Position numbers and translations under genes: made by a program. Positions 43,315 through 53,151 of a stretch of DNA of 64,000 nt are shown piece by piece. Position 1 is the first letter of the stretch, and the number at the start of each line of letters is the position of its first letter. Under the pieces are notes generated by a model, which had not been told where the DNA came from, searched no databases, and saw nothing but the letters and a program-made list of their open reading frames with translations. The stretch comes from Halotia wernerae (lineage in GTDB: Bacteria; Cyanobacteriota; Cyanobacteriia; Cyanobacteriales; Nostocaceae), in contig JAYGHB010000102.1 of the NCBI GenBank assembly GCA_034931985.1, positions 1-64,000 of the forward strand, read 5' to 3'.

Positions 43315-46300
43315 ATGACTAACGAAAACACGATTTTTCGCAATCGCGTAGTTGACAAAGGTCAACTGAGAAAATTAATTTCCTGGGCGTTTACGCACTA
43401 TGGGACAGCGCGTACAGCTGTGATGGCGGACAAACTCAAAGAGTTAGGATTTCGCTACGCTACCAAAGCAGGGGTTTCTATTAGTGTTGACGACTTGATG
43501 ATCCCGCCAACTAAGCGAGCGCTCCTAGATGCGGCAGAGGAAGAAATTCGTGCCACCGAAACCCGTTACCAACGGGGAGAAATCACAGAAGTAGAACGCT
43601 TTCAAAAAGTGATTGATACCTGGAATGGTACCAGTGAAGCCCTCAAAGATGAAGTCGTTGTCCACTTTAAAAAGACTGATCCTCTGAACTCAGTGTACAT
43701 GATGGCATTCTCCGGGGCGCGGGGTAACATTTCCCAAGTGCGGCAATTGGTGGGGATGCGGGGATTGATGGCAGATCCCCAAGGGGAAATTATTGACTTG
43801 CCCATTAAAACCAACTTCCGCGAAGGACTAACCGTGACGGAATATATTATTTCGTCTTATGGGGCAAGAAAAGGATTGGTAGATACCGCCTTGCGGACGG
43901 CTGACTCTGGTTATCTCACCCGCCGTCTGGTAGACGTATCCCAGGATGTGATTATTCGGGAATTTGACTGTGGTACCACCAGAGGAATTCCCGTGCGGCC
44001 AATGACAGAAGGTGCCAAAACCTTGATTCCTTTGGGTCAGCGTTTACTAGGAAGGGTGGTTGGTGAAGATGTAGTGCATCCCACCACAAAAGAAGTAATT
44101 GCACCACGCAATACCCCAATTTCTGATGACTTAGCAGCAGCAATTCAAAAAGCTGGGGTTAGTGAAGTCGTCGCGCGATCGCCTCTGACTTGTGAAGCTG
44201 CACGTTCTGTCTGCCAACACTGCTACGGCTGGAGTTTAGCTCATGCCAAGATGGTGGACTTGGGTGAAGCAGTAGGGATTATTGCTGCCCAAAGTATTGG
44301 TGAACCTGGAACTCAGCTAACCATGCGGACGTTCCACACAGGTGGTGTATTTACAGGGGAAGTAGCGCAACAAGTGCGTTCTAAAACAGAAGGTACCATC
44401 CGTCTGCCCCGTAAATTGCGGACTCGAACATATCGCACCCGCCACGGTGAAGATGCCTTGTATGTTGAAGTTAACGGCATTATCAATTTGGAGCCTAAAA
44501 AAGAAGGCTCTAATACCCAAGCTACTCAAGAAATTCATGTCACTCAAGGTTCCACACTCTATGTAGTTGATGGACAACAGGTAAAAATTGGCCAATTGCT
44601 GGCAGAAGTTGCCCTTGGTGGACGTACAACTCGTGCCAACACAGAAAAAGCTGTCAAAGATGTAGCTTCTGACTTGGCAGGAGAGGTGCAGTTTGCGGAA
44701 GTAGTTCCAGAACAAAAAACCGATCGCCAAGGTAATACCACAACCACAGCCGCCAGAGGTGGCTTGATTTGGATTTTGTCTGGGGAAGTTTATAACTTGC
44801 CCCCTGGCGCCGAATTAGTGGTGAAAAATGGTGATGCGATCGCCTCAAATGGTGTCTTAGCAGAAACCAAATTAACTACTCTGCATGGCGGTGTAGTGCG
44901 TTTACCGGAAGCTACACCAGGCAAGAGTACCAGGGAAATTGAAATTATCACTGCTTCTGTGGTTTTAGACCAAGCAAAAGTCACAGTCCAAAGTTCCCAA
45001 GGTCGCAATAGCTACTTAGTTACCACTGGCAACAACCAGGTATTTAACCTCCGGGCTACCCCAGGTACTAAAGTCCAAAATGGTCAGGTTGTCGCTGAAT
45101 TGATTGATGATCGCTATCGCACAACTACTGGTGGATTTTTGAAATTCGCTGGTGTTGAAGTCCAGAAAAAAGGCAAAGCCAAGCTGGGCTATGAAGTCGT
45201 GCAAGGTGGCACTCTGTTGTGGATTCCCGAAGAAACCCATGAAGTCAATAAAGATATTTCCTTACTGTTGGTAGAAGACGGACAGTTTGTCGAAGCTGGG
45301 ACTGAGGTGGTGAAGGATATCTTCTGTCAAACTAGTGGTGTGGTAGAAGTTACCCAGAAAAATGACATCCTGCGGGAAGTAGTCGTGAAACCAGGGGAAC
45401 TGCTGATGGTAGACGATCCAGAAGCAGTCATGGGACGAGATAACACTTTTATCCAACCAGGTGAAGAGTTTCAAGGTAGTGTTGCCACCGAATTACGCTA
45501 TATCCAGTATGTGGAGTCTCCAGAAGGGCCAGCCTTGTTGAGTCGTCCAGTAGTGGAGTTTGCTGTACCTAATAACCCTGATGTGCCATCAACCACATCG
45601 ATTAGCCAGCAAACAGGGCGTTCGATTCAGTTGCGAGCATTACAGCGATTACCCTATAAAGATTCTGAACGCGTCAAGTCTGTTGAAGGGGTAGAGTTGC
45701 TGCGAACCCAGTTGGTGTTAGAAATTGAGCAAGAAGGTGAACAAGACCACAATGCCTCTCCTCTAGCAGCAGATATTGAATTGATCCAAGATGGTGAGGG
45801 TGAAGAGTTAGCGATCGCAGCAGTGTTAGACTCAGAATCTACAACGGAGGAAATCTCCGCATCGGAGTGTCTGCGCTTGCAATTGGTGATTTTAGAATCC
45901 TTGGTGATTCGGCGGGACATTACCGCTGATGCTACCCAAGGTAGTACCCAGACCAGCTTGGAAGTAGAAGATGGACAAACCATTGCTCCTGGTGCTGTGG
46001 TTGCACGTACCCAAATCTTGTCTAAAGAAGGGGGTATTGTCCGGGGTGTGCAAAAAGGTAGCGAAACTGTCCGTCGTTGTTTGGTGTTGCGCGACACTGA
46101 CATGATTACGATGAATACTAGCACCCAACCTAAGGTGAAAAAGGGTGACTTGCTGGTAGAAAGTGCAGAAATTGCCTCTGGAGTTTTTGCTGAAGAATCT
46201 GGGCAGGTAGTGGAAGTCAAAACTGCCGCAAATACTTCTACAACCCAGGACGCAGCCCTCAGTACTCAAAACTACTCTGTGACTATCCGCGTTGGCCGTC

Positions 46301-47445
46301 CCTACCGAGTCAGCCCTGGCGCTGTCTTACAGATAGAAGATGGCGATTTGGTACAACGGGGTGATAACTTGGTGTTGTTGGTGTTTGAACGTGCCAAAAC
46401 CGGAGATATTATCCAAGGTTTACCCCGGATTGAGGAATTGCTCGAAGCACGTAAACCGAAAGAAGCATGTATTCTCTGTCGGCGAGCCGGAGAAGTTAAG
46501 GTAGTTTATGGAGATGGTGATGAAGCGATCGCTATTAAGGTTGTAGAACCCAATGGTGTAGTCACCGATTATCCTCTCGGCCCTGGACAAAATTTGATGG
46601 TTCCAGATGGCGCAATTGTCTCAGCAGGGGAACCGTTGAGTGATGGCCCATCCAACCCCCACGAAATTTTGGAAATTTTCTTTAGCCTGGGTTCTGAGGA
46701 TGGAGTTTATGCTTGTGCTAGCCATGCTTTGCAGAAGGTACAAACATTCTTGGTGAACGAAGTACAAATGGTATATCAGTCTCAGGGGATTGATATTGCC
46801 GATAAGCACATTGAAGTTATTGTGCGTCAGATGACTAATAAAGTCAGGATTGATGATGGTGGAGACACTACCATGCTTCCCGGTGAATTAGTAGAGTTGC
46901 GCCAAGTTGAGCAGGTAAACGAAGCTATGGCGATTACAGGTGGTGCTAGGGCACAGTACACCCCCGTCTTGTTAGGTATCACCAAAGCATCATTAAACAC
47001 CGACAGCTTCATTTCTGCCGCATCCTTCCAAGAGACAACACGGGTACTAACCGAAGCAGCAATTGAAGGTAAATCTGACTGGCTGCGGGGGTTAAAGGAA
47101 AACGTGATTATCGGAAGATTGATTCCAGCGGGTACTGGGTACAACACCTATGAAGAACCCGGTGCGATCGATGAATATGCTGCTCTAGATAGCAGTAGCG
47201 TCTTAGATGAAGTCGATGATCCACTCGATATGGTGTTAGATGATCGCACAGCTCGCGCCTACAACTTAGATTCTCCTGGACTTGCGGAAACTGGATTTGG
47301 CACTCGGCGTACAGAAAGATCAATTCTAGATGACGAAGATGAGCTGATTGCCGATGAGGTTACTGACCTCATCGAAGAAGAAGAAGAAGAAGAAGAAGAA
47401 GACGATTACGAGGAAGACGACGGAGACGATTACGAAGAAGAGTAA
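43315..47445 (+). CDS. rpoC2: DNA-directed RNA polymerase beta-prime (C-terminal) subunit
   Basis: A 1376-residue subunit carrying the bridge helix and trigger loop. The first trigger-loop half is GIIAAQSIGEPGTQLTMRTF (about residues 320-340); the second half, TGDIIQGLPRIEELLEARKP, comes at about 1028. The roughly 650 residues between them are the cyanobacterial SI3 insertion, made of sandwich-barrel hybrid motifs. The C-terminus is a strongly acidic tail of mainly Glu and Asp encoded partly by a GAA microsatellite. It is the last gene of the rpo operon, followed by a strong terminator. Confidence 0.99.
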   Translation: MTNENTIFRNRVVDKGQLRKLISWAFTHYGTARTAVMADKLKELGFRYATKAGVSISVDDLMIPPTKRALLDAAEEEIRATETRYQRGEITEVERFQKVIDTWNGTSEALKDEVVVHFKKTDPLNSVYMMAFSGARGNISQVRQLVGMRGLMADPQGEIIDLPIKTNFREGLTVTEYIISSYGARKGLVDTALRTADSGYLTRRLVDVSQDVIIREFDCGTTRGIPVRPMTEGAKTLIPLGQRLLGRVVGEDVVHPTTKEVIAPRNTPISDDLAAAIQKAGVSEVVARSPLTCEAARSVCQHCYGWSLAHAKMVDLGEAVGIIAAQSIGEPGTQLTMRTFHTGGVFTGEVAQQVRSKTEGTIRLPRKLRTRTYRTRHGEDALYVEVNGIINLEPKKEGSNTQATQEIHVTQGSTLYVVDGQQVKIGQLLAEVALGGRTTRANTEKAVKDVASDLAGEVQFAEVVPEQKTDRQGNTTTTAARGGLIWILSGEVYNLPPGAELVVKNGDAIASNGVLAETKLTTLHGGVVRLPEATPGKSTREIEIITASVVLDQAKVTVQSSQGRNSYLVTTGNNQVFNLRATPGTKVQNGQVVAELIDDRYRTTTGGFLKFAGVEVQKKGKAKLGYEVVQGGTLLWIPEETHEVNKDISLLLVEDGQFVEAGTEVVKDIFCQTSGVVEVTQKNDILREVVVKPGELLMVDDPEAVMGRDNTFIQPGEEFQGSVATELRYIQYVESPEGPALLSRPVVEFAVPNNPDVPSTTSISQQTGRSIQLRALQRLPYKDSERVKSVEGVELLRTQLVLEIEQEGEQDHNASPLAADIELIQDGEGEELAIAAVLDSESTTEEISASECLRLQLVILESLVIRRDITADATQGSTQTSLEVEDGQTIAPGAVVARTQILSKEGGIVRGVQKGSETVRRCLVLRDTDMITMNTSTQPKVKKGDLLVESAEIASGVFAEESGQVVEVKTAANTSTTQDAALSTQNYSVTIRVGRPYRVSPGAVLQIEDGDLVQRGDNLVLLVFERAKTGDIIQGLPRIEELLEARKPKEACILCRRAGEVKVVYGDGDEAIAIKVVEPNGVVTDYPLGPGQNLMVPDGAIVSAGEPLSDGPSNPHEILEIFFSLGSEDGVYACASHALQKVQTFLVNEVQMVYQSQGIDIADKHIEVIVRQMTNKVRIDDGGDTTMLPGELVELRQVEQVNEAMAITGGARAQYTPVLLGITKASLNTDSFISAASFQETTRVLTEAAIEGKSDWLRGLKENVIIGRLIPAGTGYNTYEEPGAIDEYAALDSSSVLDEVDDPLDMVLDDRTARAYNLDSPGLAETGFGTRRTERSILDDEDELIADEVTDLIEEEEEEEEEDDYEEDDGDDYEEE
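47374..47401. repeat. GAA trinucleotide run inside rpoC2
   Basis: A run of about nine GAA codons encodes part of the acidic tail of RpoC2. Pure trinucleotide runs are prone to slippage, which here would only change tail length by whole residues. Confidence 0.8.
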
Positions 47446-47479
47446 AGCCGAAAGGTAAAAATTAAAATGTAAAATGTAG

Positions 47480-47510
47480 AAGGCAAAAGAAATTATTCTT
47501 TTGCCTTTTT
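47480..47510 (+). terminator. strong intrinsic terminator after rpoC2
   Basis: AAGGCAAAAGAA (47480-47491) and TTCTTTTGCCTT (47496-47507) form a perfect 12-bp stem with ATTA loop, running into TTTTT. It lies 35 bases after the rpoC2 stop and ends the rpo operon. Confidence 0.85.
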
Positions 47511-47535
47511 ACTTGTTGTCACGATATTTAACAAA

Positions 47536-47859
47536 ATGCCTCTTAAAATTGTTCAGAACTTTGATAGTAGTTTTACTCTTGAACCGCAAGCTCAAGCAAC
47601 TCTGTTTCAATTATTAACGGGAGAATCTTTTATCAAGCAAATTTCTCAGCAGTTGCAGTGTGAAAAAGTTGAATTTACTGAACTGCTTTTTCAGCCAGTT
47701 CCCTATAGCTTAACTACTCCCAAAGGAATGCCGGCAGAATTTGAAAAATATCATGAATCTGATGAGTACGCCATCATCAACGTTCCGCCAAATTTTATGT
47801 TTAGTGCGAAGATTTTTAAGCCCAGTCGCCTTTGTACAATTTTTAGAAAAGTTAGTTAA
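47536..47859 (+). CDS. 107-residue protein, unknown
   Basis: A soluble protein with no membrane segment or motif I recognise. It begins 26 bases after the rpoC2 terminator T-run. The middle region FEKYHESDEYAIINVPPNFMFSAKIF looks well structured (aromatic and alternating hydrophobics). Repeat sequence follows its stop. Function unknown. Confidence 0.45.
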   Translation: MPLKIVQNFDSSFTLEPQAQATLFQLLTGESFIKQISQQLQCEKVEFTELLFQPVPYSLTTPKGMPAEFEKYHESDEYAIINVPPNFMFSAKIFKPSRLCTIFRKVS

Positions 47860-47879
47860 TAGCTAATAGGAACTTAGTC

Positions 47880-48105
47880 CAACATTTCTTTAATTCGTAG
47901 CGAATTAAATTTGGCAAAACTCTGCGTTTTAAAAAGTAGTATTTTTCAACGCAGAAGATGGCGCAGCGAAAAGTTCCTCGTTCGCGTAAGCGTTCTGAAG
48001 GAAAGTCGGGTTTCCCGGCGTAGGAAACTTTTCAAGACAAAGGTTAGTGCATTCGCCGTTAGGCGTTCCCGCAGGGTAGGAACGCAAAGGTTTAAATCAT
48101 GTACT
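47880..48105. repeat. composite fold-back repeat region
   Basis: Contains long inverted arms GAAAAGTT (47968-47975) and AACTTTTC (48026-48033) around TTCGCGTAAGCGTTC-type and GGGTTTCCCGG segments, then GCGTTCCCGCAGGGTAGGAACGC near 48062-48084, another small palindrome. A positively charged open frame across it (47911-48108) is repeat-derived and not a gene. Confidence 0.7.
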
Positions 48106-48151
48106 TAGCAAACTCAATTAACAAGCAAATAGCAATTTTTAGATTTTATCT

Positions 48152-48697
48152 ATGACTACTGAAACGAATATTCCTGCTTTAGCAACCCTCGAATACACTG
48201 CTTACATTGATGATAGCGGTCAATTGCCTGAGCAGTTTCAGGGAAAAATAGGAGTATATGCCATATTTGACCAAGCAAAAGTTTTGCAATTTGTGGGATA
48301 TTCCCGTGATGTTTATCTCAGTCTTAGACAGCATTTAGTACGTCAACCACAAAAATGCTATTGGGTAAAAGTTCAAACTATTGAGCGTCCCAGTCGCAGG
48401 ATTTTAGAAAATGTTGAGAATGCATGGATTGCTGAAAATGGCAATGTTCCTTCAGGAAATGCAGAAAATCAGGAAACATGGACGCAACCGATAGATATTA
48501 AAAAAGTAATGACACCTGAAGAACAGGCAAATTATCAAAAACCAACGAATGATGAATTAACGCAAATGAAAATTATCAAAAATGTGGCACGACGAGTAGA
48601 AACCGAAATTATAGCATCGCTAGAAGCACGCGGTTTACAGACACAAATTCGCTTTAATCCTAAATTAAAAGAAGAAGGTTTACTGGATCTGAAGTGA
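48152..48697 (+). CDS. GIY-YIG-like nuclease-family protein
   Basis: A 181-residue protein with a GIY-YIG-type core: GVYAIFDQ, then FVGYSRDVYLSLRQHL with the conserved Tyr and Arg, and a downstream Glu in ENVENAWIAENG. In cyanobacteria and plastids this family is common as a stand-alone protein whose nuclease activity is not demonstrated. The first Gly-Ile-Tyr is replaced by Gly-Val-Tyr, which is acceptable. It precedes the first kinase gene by 35 bases and may be co-transcribed with it. Confidence 0.75.
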   Translation: MTTETNIPALATLEYTAYIDDSGQLPEQFQGKIGVYAIFDQAKVLQFVGYSRDVYLSLRQHLVRQPQKCYWVKVQTIERPSRRILENVENAWIAENGNVPSGNAENQETWTQPIDIKKVMTPEEQANYQKPTNDELTQMKIIKNVARRVETEIIASLEARGLQTQIRFNPKLKEEGLLDLK

Positions 48698-48732
48698 AGT
48701 TATAGTGGGCTAATTATTGCTGATCACCTTTT

Positions 48733-50226
48733 ATGACAATACAACTACTGAATGATCGCTATCAAGTTATCCGCACACTAGGCGCTGGGGGATTCGGTGA
48801 AACCTTCCTAGCCGAAGATACTTATATGCCATCTAAACGCCGTTGTGTAGTTAAACAACTAAGACCAATTCAAAACAATCCCCAAATTTACCAGTTGGTA
48901 CAAGAACGGTTTCAACGGGAAGCAGCAATTTTAGAAGATTTGAGTGGATCTACTGACCAAATTCCCGCCTTATATGCTTACTTTACATCAAATGGGCAAT
49001 TTTACTTAGTTCAGGAGTGGGTTGAAGGTGATACCCTGACTGCAAAACTTCAAAAACAGGGGTTATTTAGTGAAAGTGCAATTCAGGAATTGTTAGTGAA
49101 TTTGTTACCAGTATTGGAATATGTCCACTCGAAGCGTATTGTTCACCGTGATATCAAACCAGACAATATCATTGTGCGCGATCGCGATCGCAAATCAGTA
49201 CTAATTGATTTTGGTGCAGTGCGGGAATCTATGGGAACAGTAGTCAATTCCCAAGGGTTACCTACCAGTTCAATTGTAATTGGTACGCCTGGATATATGC
49301 CTAGTGAACAAGCCGCAGGTAGACCAGTTTATTCTAGTGATTTGTATAGTTTAGGTGTCACAGCAATTTACCTGTTGACAGGAAAACAGCCACAACAATT
49401 AGAAACAGATCCCCAGACTGCTGAAATTATGTGGCAACAGTATGCTAGTCATGTCAACCCTATGATATTAGGAATCATCGACAAAGCGATCGCCTATCAT
49501 CCACGCGATCGCTACCCTACTGCTAGAGCCATGCTGGATGCTTTGCAGAGCATAACAATTCCAATTCCACCCACGCAACCACACTACACTCAACAGCCTT
49601 TCACCCCAACACCTGTAGTATCTCCACCACCAACTATTCCGGTTAATTCCCCGCCTAGTACTCAAGATCATCATCGCAATAATCTACTCATTGGCGGTTT
49701 GATTGCAGGGGGTTTAATTGGTGCATCTGTAATTATTAGTCAGGTGTTAACAAAATCTTCTCAACCTGTAGCAGACCAAAATGTTACACCTTCGATCGCA
49801 TTGCCAACTGTCACGCCTCCATTAATGACAACTCCATTGATTATCCCATCTTCAGTAATATCGCCAACTGTTCCATCCCAGGTGATAGAAACTCCCCAAC
49901 CAATTATCCCATCTCCCATTTCTCCTAATAACTCAACACAATCAAATAATTATTTCTGGCTTTCCGAAAGGCGGGTTACAAATGCTGATTTAGATGGTAA
50001 AGATGGTTTCACCTTAGATATTATGCGAAATTCAATTTTTGCCCGTCATGGTCGCCGTTTTGATACTCCTGGTTTACAAGATTACTTTAATAATCAACCT
50101 TGGTATATTCCTAAATATTCATCAAAAGAATTTCCTCTTAAGTTACTTTCAAAAGTAGAACAGCAGAATGTAGATGATATCGCTAAATATCAAAACACTT
50201 ATAATTTGAGATATTTTAGGAAATAG
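48733..50226 (+). CDS. membrane-anchored Ser/Thr protein kinase with C-terminal YARHG-type domain
   Basis: A 497-residue Hanks-type kinase. Glycine-rich loop LGAGGFGETF, catalytic lysine in VVKQL, HRDIKPDN with D140, DFGAV and the GTPGYMPSEQ activation segment are all intact. A proline-rich linker leads to one transmembrane helix (about 313-335, LLIGGLIAGGLIGASVIIS), then a Pro/Thr-rich spacer. The C-terminal extracytoplasmic domain contains MRNSIFARHGRRFDTP and YFNNQPWY, matching the YARHG domain. The topology suggests sensing outside and phosphorylation inside. A paralogue lies at 51063. Confidence 0.9.
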   Translation: MTIQLLNDRYQVIRTLGAGGFGETFLAEDTYMPSKRRCVVKQLRPIQNNPQIYQLVQERFQREAAILEDLSGSTDQIPALYAYFTSNGQFYLVQEWVEGDTLTAKLQKQGLFSESAIQELLVNLLPVLEYVHSKRIVHRDIKPDNIIVRDRDRKSVLIDFGAVRESMGTVVNSQGLPTSSIVIGTPGYMPSEQAAGRPVYSSDLYSLGVTAIYLLTGKQPQQLETDPQTAEIMWQQYASHVNPMILGIIDKAIAYHPRDRYPTARAMLDALQSITIPIPPTQPHYTQQPFTPTPVVSPPPTIPVNSPPSTQDHHRNNLLIGGLIAGGLIGASVIISQVLTKSSQPVADQNVTPSIALPTVTPPLMTTPLIIPSSVISPTVPSQVIETPQPIIPSPISPNNSTQSNNYFWLSERRVTNADLDGKDGFTLDIMRNSIFARHGRRFDTPGLQDYFNNQPWYIPKYSSKEFPLKLLSKVEQQNVDDIAKYQNTYNLRYFRK

Positions 50227-50446
50227 ATGATGCACTTCTATAACTAAGGCAAACCAAACCCTGGATTAAATTTGACCGTCGAGCAGATATTTATGGAATG
50301 AAAATGACAGTTTATTAAAATGCCATTTAAGTTTTTGGGCAAACATGATATTTTAGATGATAAGACTTATTAAATACTACGAGAAATAGCGCTATAGACG
50401 GTATGATAAAATTAAGTCCATACCTAACTTTGTTCCCATTAGCCGT

Positions 50447-50647
50447 ATGAGTACCTTGCAAGATATTGAACGCGCTGTTAGCCAATTGTCTTCAGAGGAA
50501 CTTGCCACTTTTCGAGCTTGGTTTGCCGAGTTTGATGCCGAGATTTGGGATCGGCAGTTTGAGGAAGATGTAGCAGCAGGTCGGTTAGATGGGCTAGCTA
50601 AAAAAGCATTGCAGCATTTACGGGAAGGGCGTTGTACTGATCTGTGA
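50447..50647 (+). CDS. antitoxin of a RelE/ParE-type system
   Basis: A 66-residue acidic protein: ERAVSQLSSEELATFRAWFAEFD, then IWDRQFEEDVAAGRLDGLAKKALQHLREGR, the pattern of small cyanobacterial type II antitoxins. Its stop codon overlaps the toxin start by four bases (GTGA), indicating translational coupling. There is no clear DNA-binding domain. Confidence 0.8.
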   Translation: MSTLQDIERAVSQLSSEELATFRAWFAEFDAEIWDRQFEEDVAAGRLDGLAKKALQHLREGRCTDL

Positions 50648-50904
50648 GATACCGCGCTACTCCTGATTTTTGGTATCACTATCGACAATTACCAAGCCAT
50701 ATCCAGAAACTTGCTGATCGGTGCTATGAAATGCTTAAGCAAGATTCTCAGTATCCATCACTATACTTTAAGCAGGTAGGGCAGTTTTGGTCAGTGCGAG
50801 TTGGGCTGCATTATCGTGCATTAGCGGTAGAACAAGAGGGTGAAATAGTATGGTTTTGGATTGGAACACACGCAGAATATGACCGATTATTGCGGGGTGG
50901 GTAG
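50644..50904 (+). CDS. RelE/ParE-superfamily toxin
   Basis: An 86-residue basic-to-neutral protein with RelE-fold features: F..HYRQLPSHIQKLADRCYEMLKQD, then SVRVGLHYRALAV and a C-terminal FWIGTHAEYDRLL. Family members are ribosome-dependent mRNA interferases or gyrase poisons; this one may be either. The conserved Arg in VRVGLHYRAL and the terminal His-x-x-Tyr are present. Start GTG 50644 overlaps the antitoxin stop. Confidence 0.82.
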   Translation: MRYRATPDFWYHYRQLPSHIQKLADRCYEMLKQDSQYPSLYFKQVGQFWSVRVGLHYRALAVEQEGEIVWFWIGTHAEYDRLLRGG

Positions 50905-51062
50905 TGCAAGCTAAAATGCATTAGAGACGAAGTTATTGAGGCTGTTTGTAAGAGCCAAAGATTGTCTGTATTGGCTTGGATAGCGCGATCGCCTAATACA
51001 GAATCGTTATTCGAGTAAGTATCTGATGTACATTGGGAAAGGGCGCACGCTTGTAAATTTTC

Positions 51063-52820
51063 ATGACAACAACGCTACTGAACAATCGCTATCAAGTTAT
51101 TCAGGTACTCGGCGCTGGTGGGTTTGGTGAAACCTTTCTAGCAGAAGATACCCATATACCTTCTCGTCGTCGCTGTGTAATTAAGCAACTCAAACCCATC
51201 GCCGATGACCCTCAAACCTACCAAATGATTCAACAGCGGTTTGAGAGGGAAGCTGCAACTTTAGAGTATTTAGGTGACAGTAGCGATCAAATTCCTCAGC
51301 TCTACGCCTACTTTTCGGAAAATGGGCAGTTTTATCTTGTTCAAGAATGGATTCACGGTCAAACCCTAACAAATATTGTGGCAGCTAAAGGCTATGAGAG
51401 CGAAACTACTGTCCGTGAAATCCTCTTGAGCCTACTATCAGTATTGGATTATGTCCACAGCAAAGGTATTATTCACCGGGATATCAAGCCGGATAACATT
51501 ATTCTTCGTGCTGTTGATCAAAAGCCAGTTTTGATTGATTTTGGTGCAGTCAAAGAAACAATACGTTCAGTAGTCAGTTCTGCAAATTATCCCACGCGAT
51601 CGCTCGTGATTGGTACGCCTGGTTATATGCCTAGCGAACAAGCTATAGGAAGACCAGTCTACGCCAGCGATATTTACAGTTTAGGTTTAACAGCAGTTTA
51701 TTTACTGACTGGTAAATACCCAGCAGAATTACAAACTAACCAGCAAACAGGCGAAATTATTTGGCAAGATCACGCGCCTCATGTTTCCCCTGATCTAGCA
51801 ATGGTCATCAATCAAGCCATTAAACCCCACGCAGGCGATCGCTACAGTACTGCGAACAAAATGCTTTATGCTTTAAAGTCTGCTAGTGATATTACTCCAC
51901 GGTCATCTAACACTGCTGCTACAATCAGCCTCAGCCCTGTTGCGACTGCACAGACACTACCAACTCAAATAATTCCTACTAACAATCAGCAAAAATCGAT
52001 TTGGATCATCGGTAGTTTGTTAGTAGGTGGTTTAATTGGCGGGGTAGCACTTTCTAGTCTTACTCGCCAGCAACAGTCTGAAACATCTATTGTCAAAGAT
52101 ACTACAGGAGTAATATCCCCAACACCTACTGATTCTCCTGTTGATTCGCAACCATCATCATCCTTAGTTACACCTAGTTCACCACCACAGCAACCAGTAA
52201 TTTCTGCTCCTTCACCAGATAACAACCGTCAAGCAGATTCCAGTTCCCCAGATACAACAACGCCACAGCCTGACGAGGAGCCTGTAACTTCAAGTAATCC
52301 CGCGCCTACAATCACGTCAGTACTCGAACCAGCACTAAAAAAGAAGCCGTCACAGAAAAAAAAAGAAAAGATAAACAGACAAAGCGTTCCAGCCTTTTCC
52401 ACAGGCACATCAAGAAGCATGGTAGAAGCCGTTCTCGGCAAGCCAAATAAGGATTTAAGGGGTTTGTGGGGCAATACTCGTGCTGTCACTTATCAGTTAG
52501 TCCCCAACCAAATTGACCTGGGTTACTTGTTTGACCGCAAATCTGGAGTGCTACGTCAAACTGAGGTCGCTTTTGCCCAAACGGTAGATTTACAAGTAAT
52601 GCAAGCTACCCTAAGTGGAATATTAGGTGGGCAAGTAATCCCAGAAATTCAGCAAGGACTGCAACAGATACAACAACGCCAAAAAGAAGATTTTAGTTTT
52701 ACGCAAGGTTCAGTGAAGGGTCAAATTGTGCGTCAAAACTGTGATTTTATTTACATTAGTATTTGGGATGCAGACTTACACGATTTTGTCAGTCCATCGT
52801 CAGCTAAACAGTGTAGCTAA
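51063..52820 (+). CDS. membrane-anchored Ser/Thr protein kinase
   Basis: A 585-residue Hanks-type kinase, closely similar in the kinase domain to the protein encoded at 48733 (same position of HRDIKPDN, D140, and same openings LLNxRYQVI and LGAGGFGETFLAEDT). It has one transmembrane helix (about 316-338, SIWIIGSLLVGGLIGGVAL), a long Ser/Pro/Thr-rich linker and a Lys-rich stretch (KKKPSQKKKEK). The C-terminal domain (about 455-585: VPAFSTGTSRSMVEAVLGKPNKDLRG...) differs from the YARHG domain of its paralogue. Duplication followed by replacement of the sensor domain is the likely history. Confidence 0.9.
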   Translation: MTTTLLNNRYQVIQVLGAGGFGETFLAEDTHIPSRRRCVIKQLKPIADDPQTYQMIQQRFEREAATLEYLGDSSDQIPQLYAYFSENGQFYLVQEWIHGQTLTNIVAAKGYESETTVREILLSLLSVLDYVHSKGIIHRDIKPDNIILRAVDQKPVLIDFGAVKETIRSVVSSANYPTRSLVIGTPGYMPSEQAIGRPVYASDIYSLGLTAVYLLTGKYPAELQTNQQTGEIIWQDHAPHVSPDLAMVINQAIKPHAGDRYSTANKMLYALKSASDITPRSSNTAATISLSPVATAQTLPTQIIPTNNQQKSIWIIGSLLVGGLIGGVALSSLTRQQQSETSIVKDTTGVISPTPTDSPVDSQPSSSLVTPSSPPQQPVISAPSPDNNRQADSSSPDTTTPQPDEEPVTSSNPAPTITSVLEPALKKKPSQKKKEKINRQSVPAFSTGTSRSMVEAVLGKPNKDLRGLWGNTRAVTYQLVPNQIDLGYLFDRKSGVLRQTEVAFAQTVDLQVMQATLSGILGGQVIPEIQQGLQQIQQRQKEDFSFTQGSVKGQIVRQNCDFIYISIWDADLHDFVSPSSAKQCS

Positions 52821-53151
52821 GTTATAGCAGGGGACAGAGAACAATTGTCAGTCACCCTTCGGGTTCGCCAGTTACCTGATGCCACTTTCCTCAACGGGGG
52901 GAACCCCCGCACAGTGGATATCTCTAACGGTAGATTCTGACTTGCGTGCTTACTATGACTATCAAATAGTATAGTAGCGACAATTGGCGATGCCTCTCGA
53001 TATCCGGGTTCGACTGCCTCTCAGGCTCTAGCGCTCTACTGAAGGAACAACCTCGCTTGTATCAGCCTTATCTTGGAAACTACCACATTTTCATTCATGG
53101 TGGTGAAATTTTTTCATCGGGACTGCCTCTTTGGTTGACTCTTATTAAGAT
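52821..53151. other. 331-base gap with hairpins, no gene
   Basis: Contains repeat-type sequence (CACCCTTCGGGTTCGCCAGT, and GGGGGGAACCCCC near 52898-52910) and a hairpin at 52951-52976: TACTATGACTAT and ATAGTATAGTA pair with one bulged G around CAA. No T-run follows, so this is not a clear terminator. No tRNA or open frame is supported. Confidence 0.5.

Noticed and set aside
47911..48108. 65-residue Arg-rich plus-strand open frame
   Set aside because: Made entirely of interspersed repeat sequence; the Arg-rich composition comes from GCG-rich repeats.
52951..53080. tRNA-like GGTTCGA element near 53007
   Set aside because: The flanks do not pair into a T-stem or acceptor stem, so no tRNA can be drawn.
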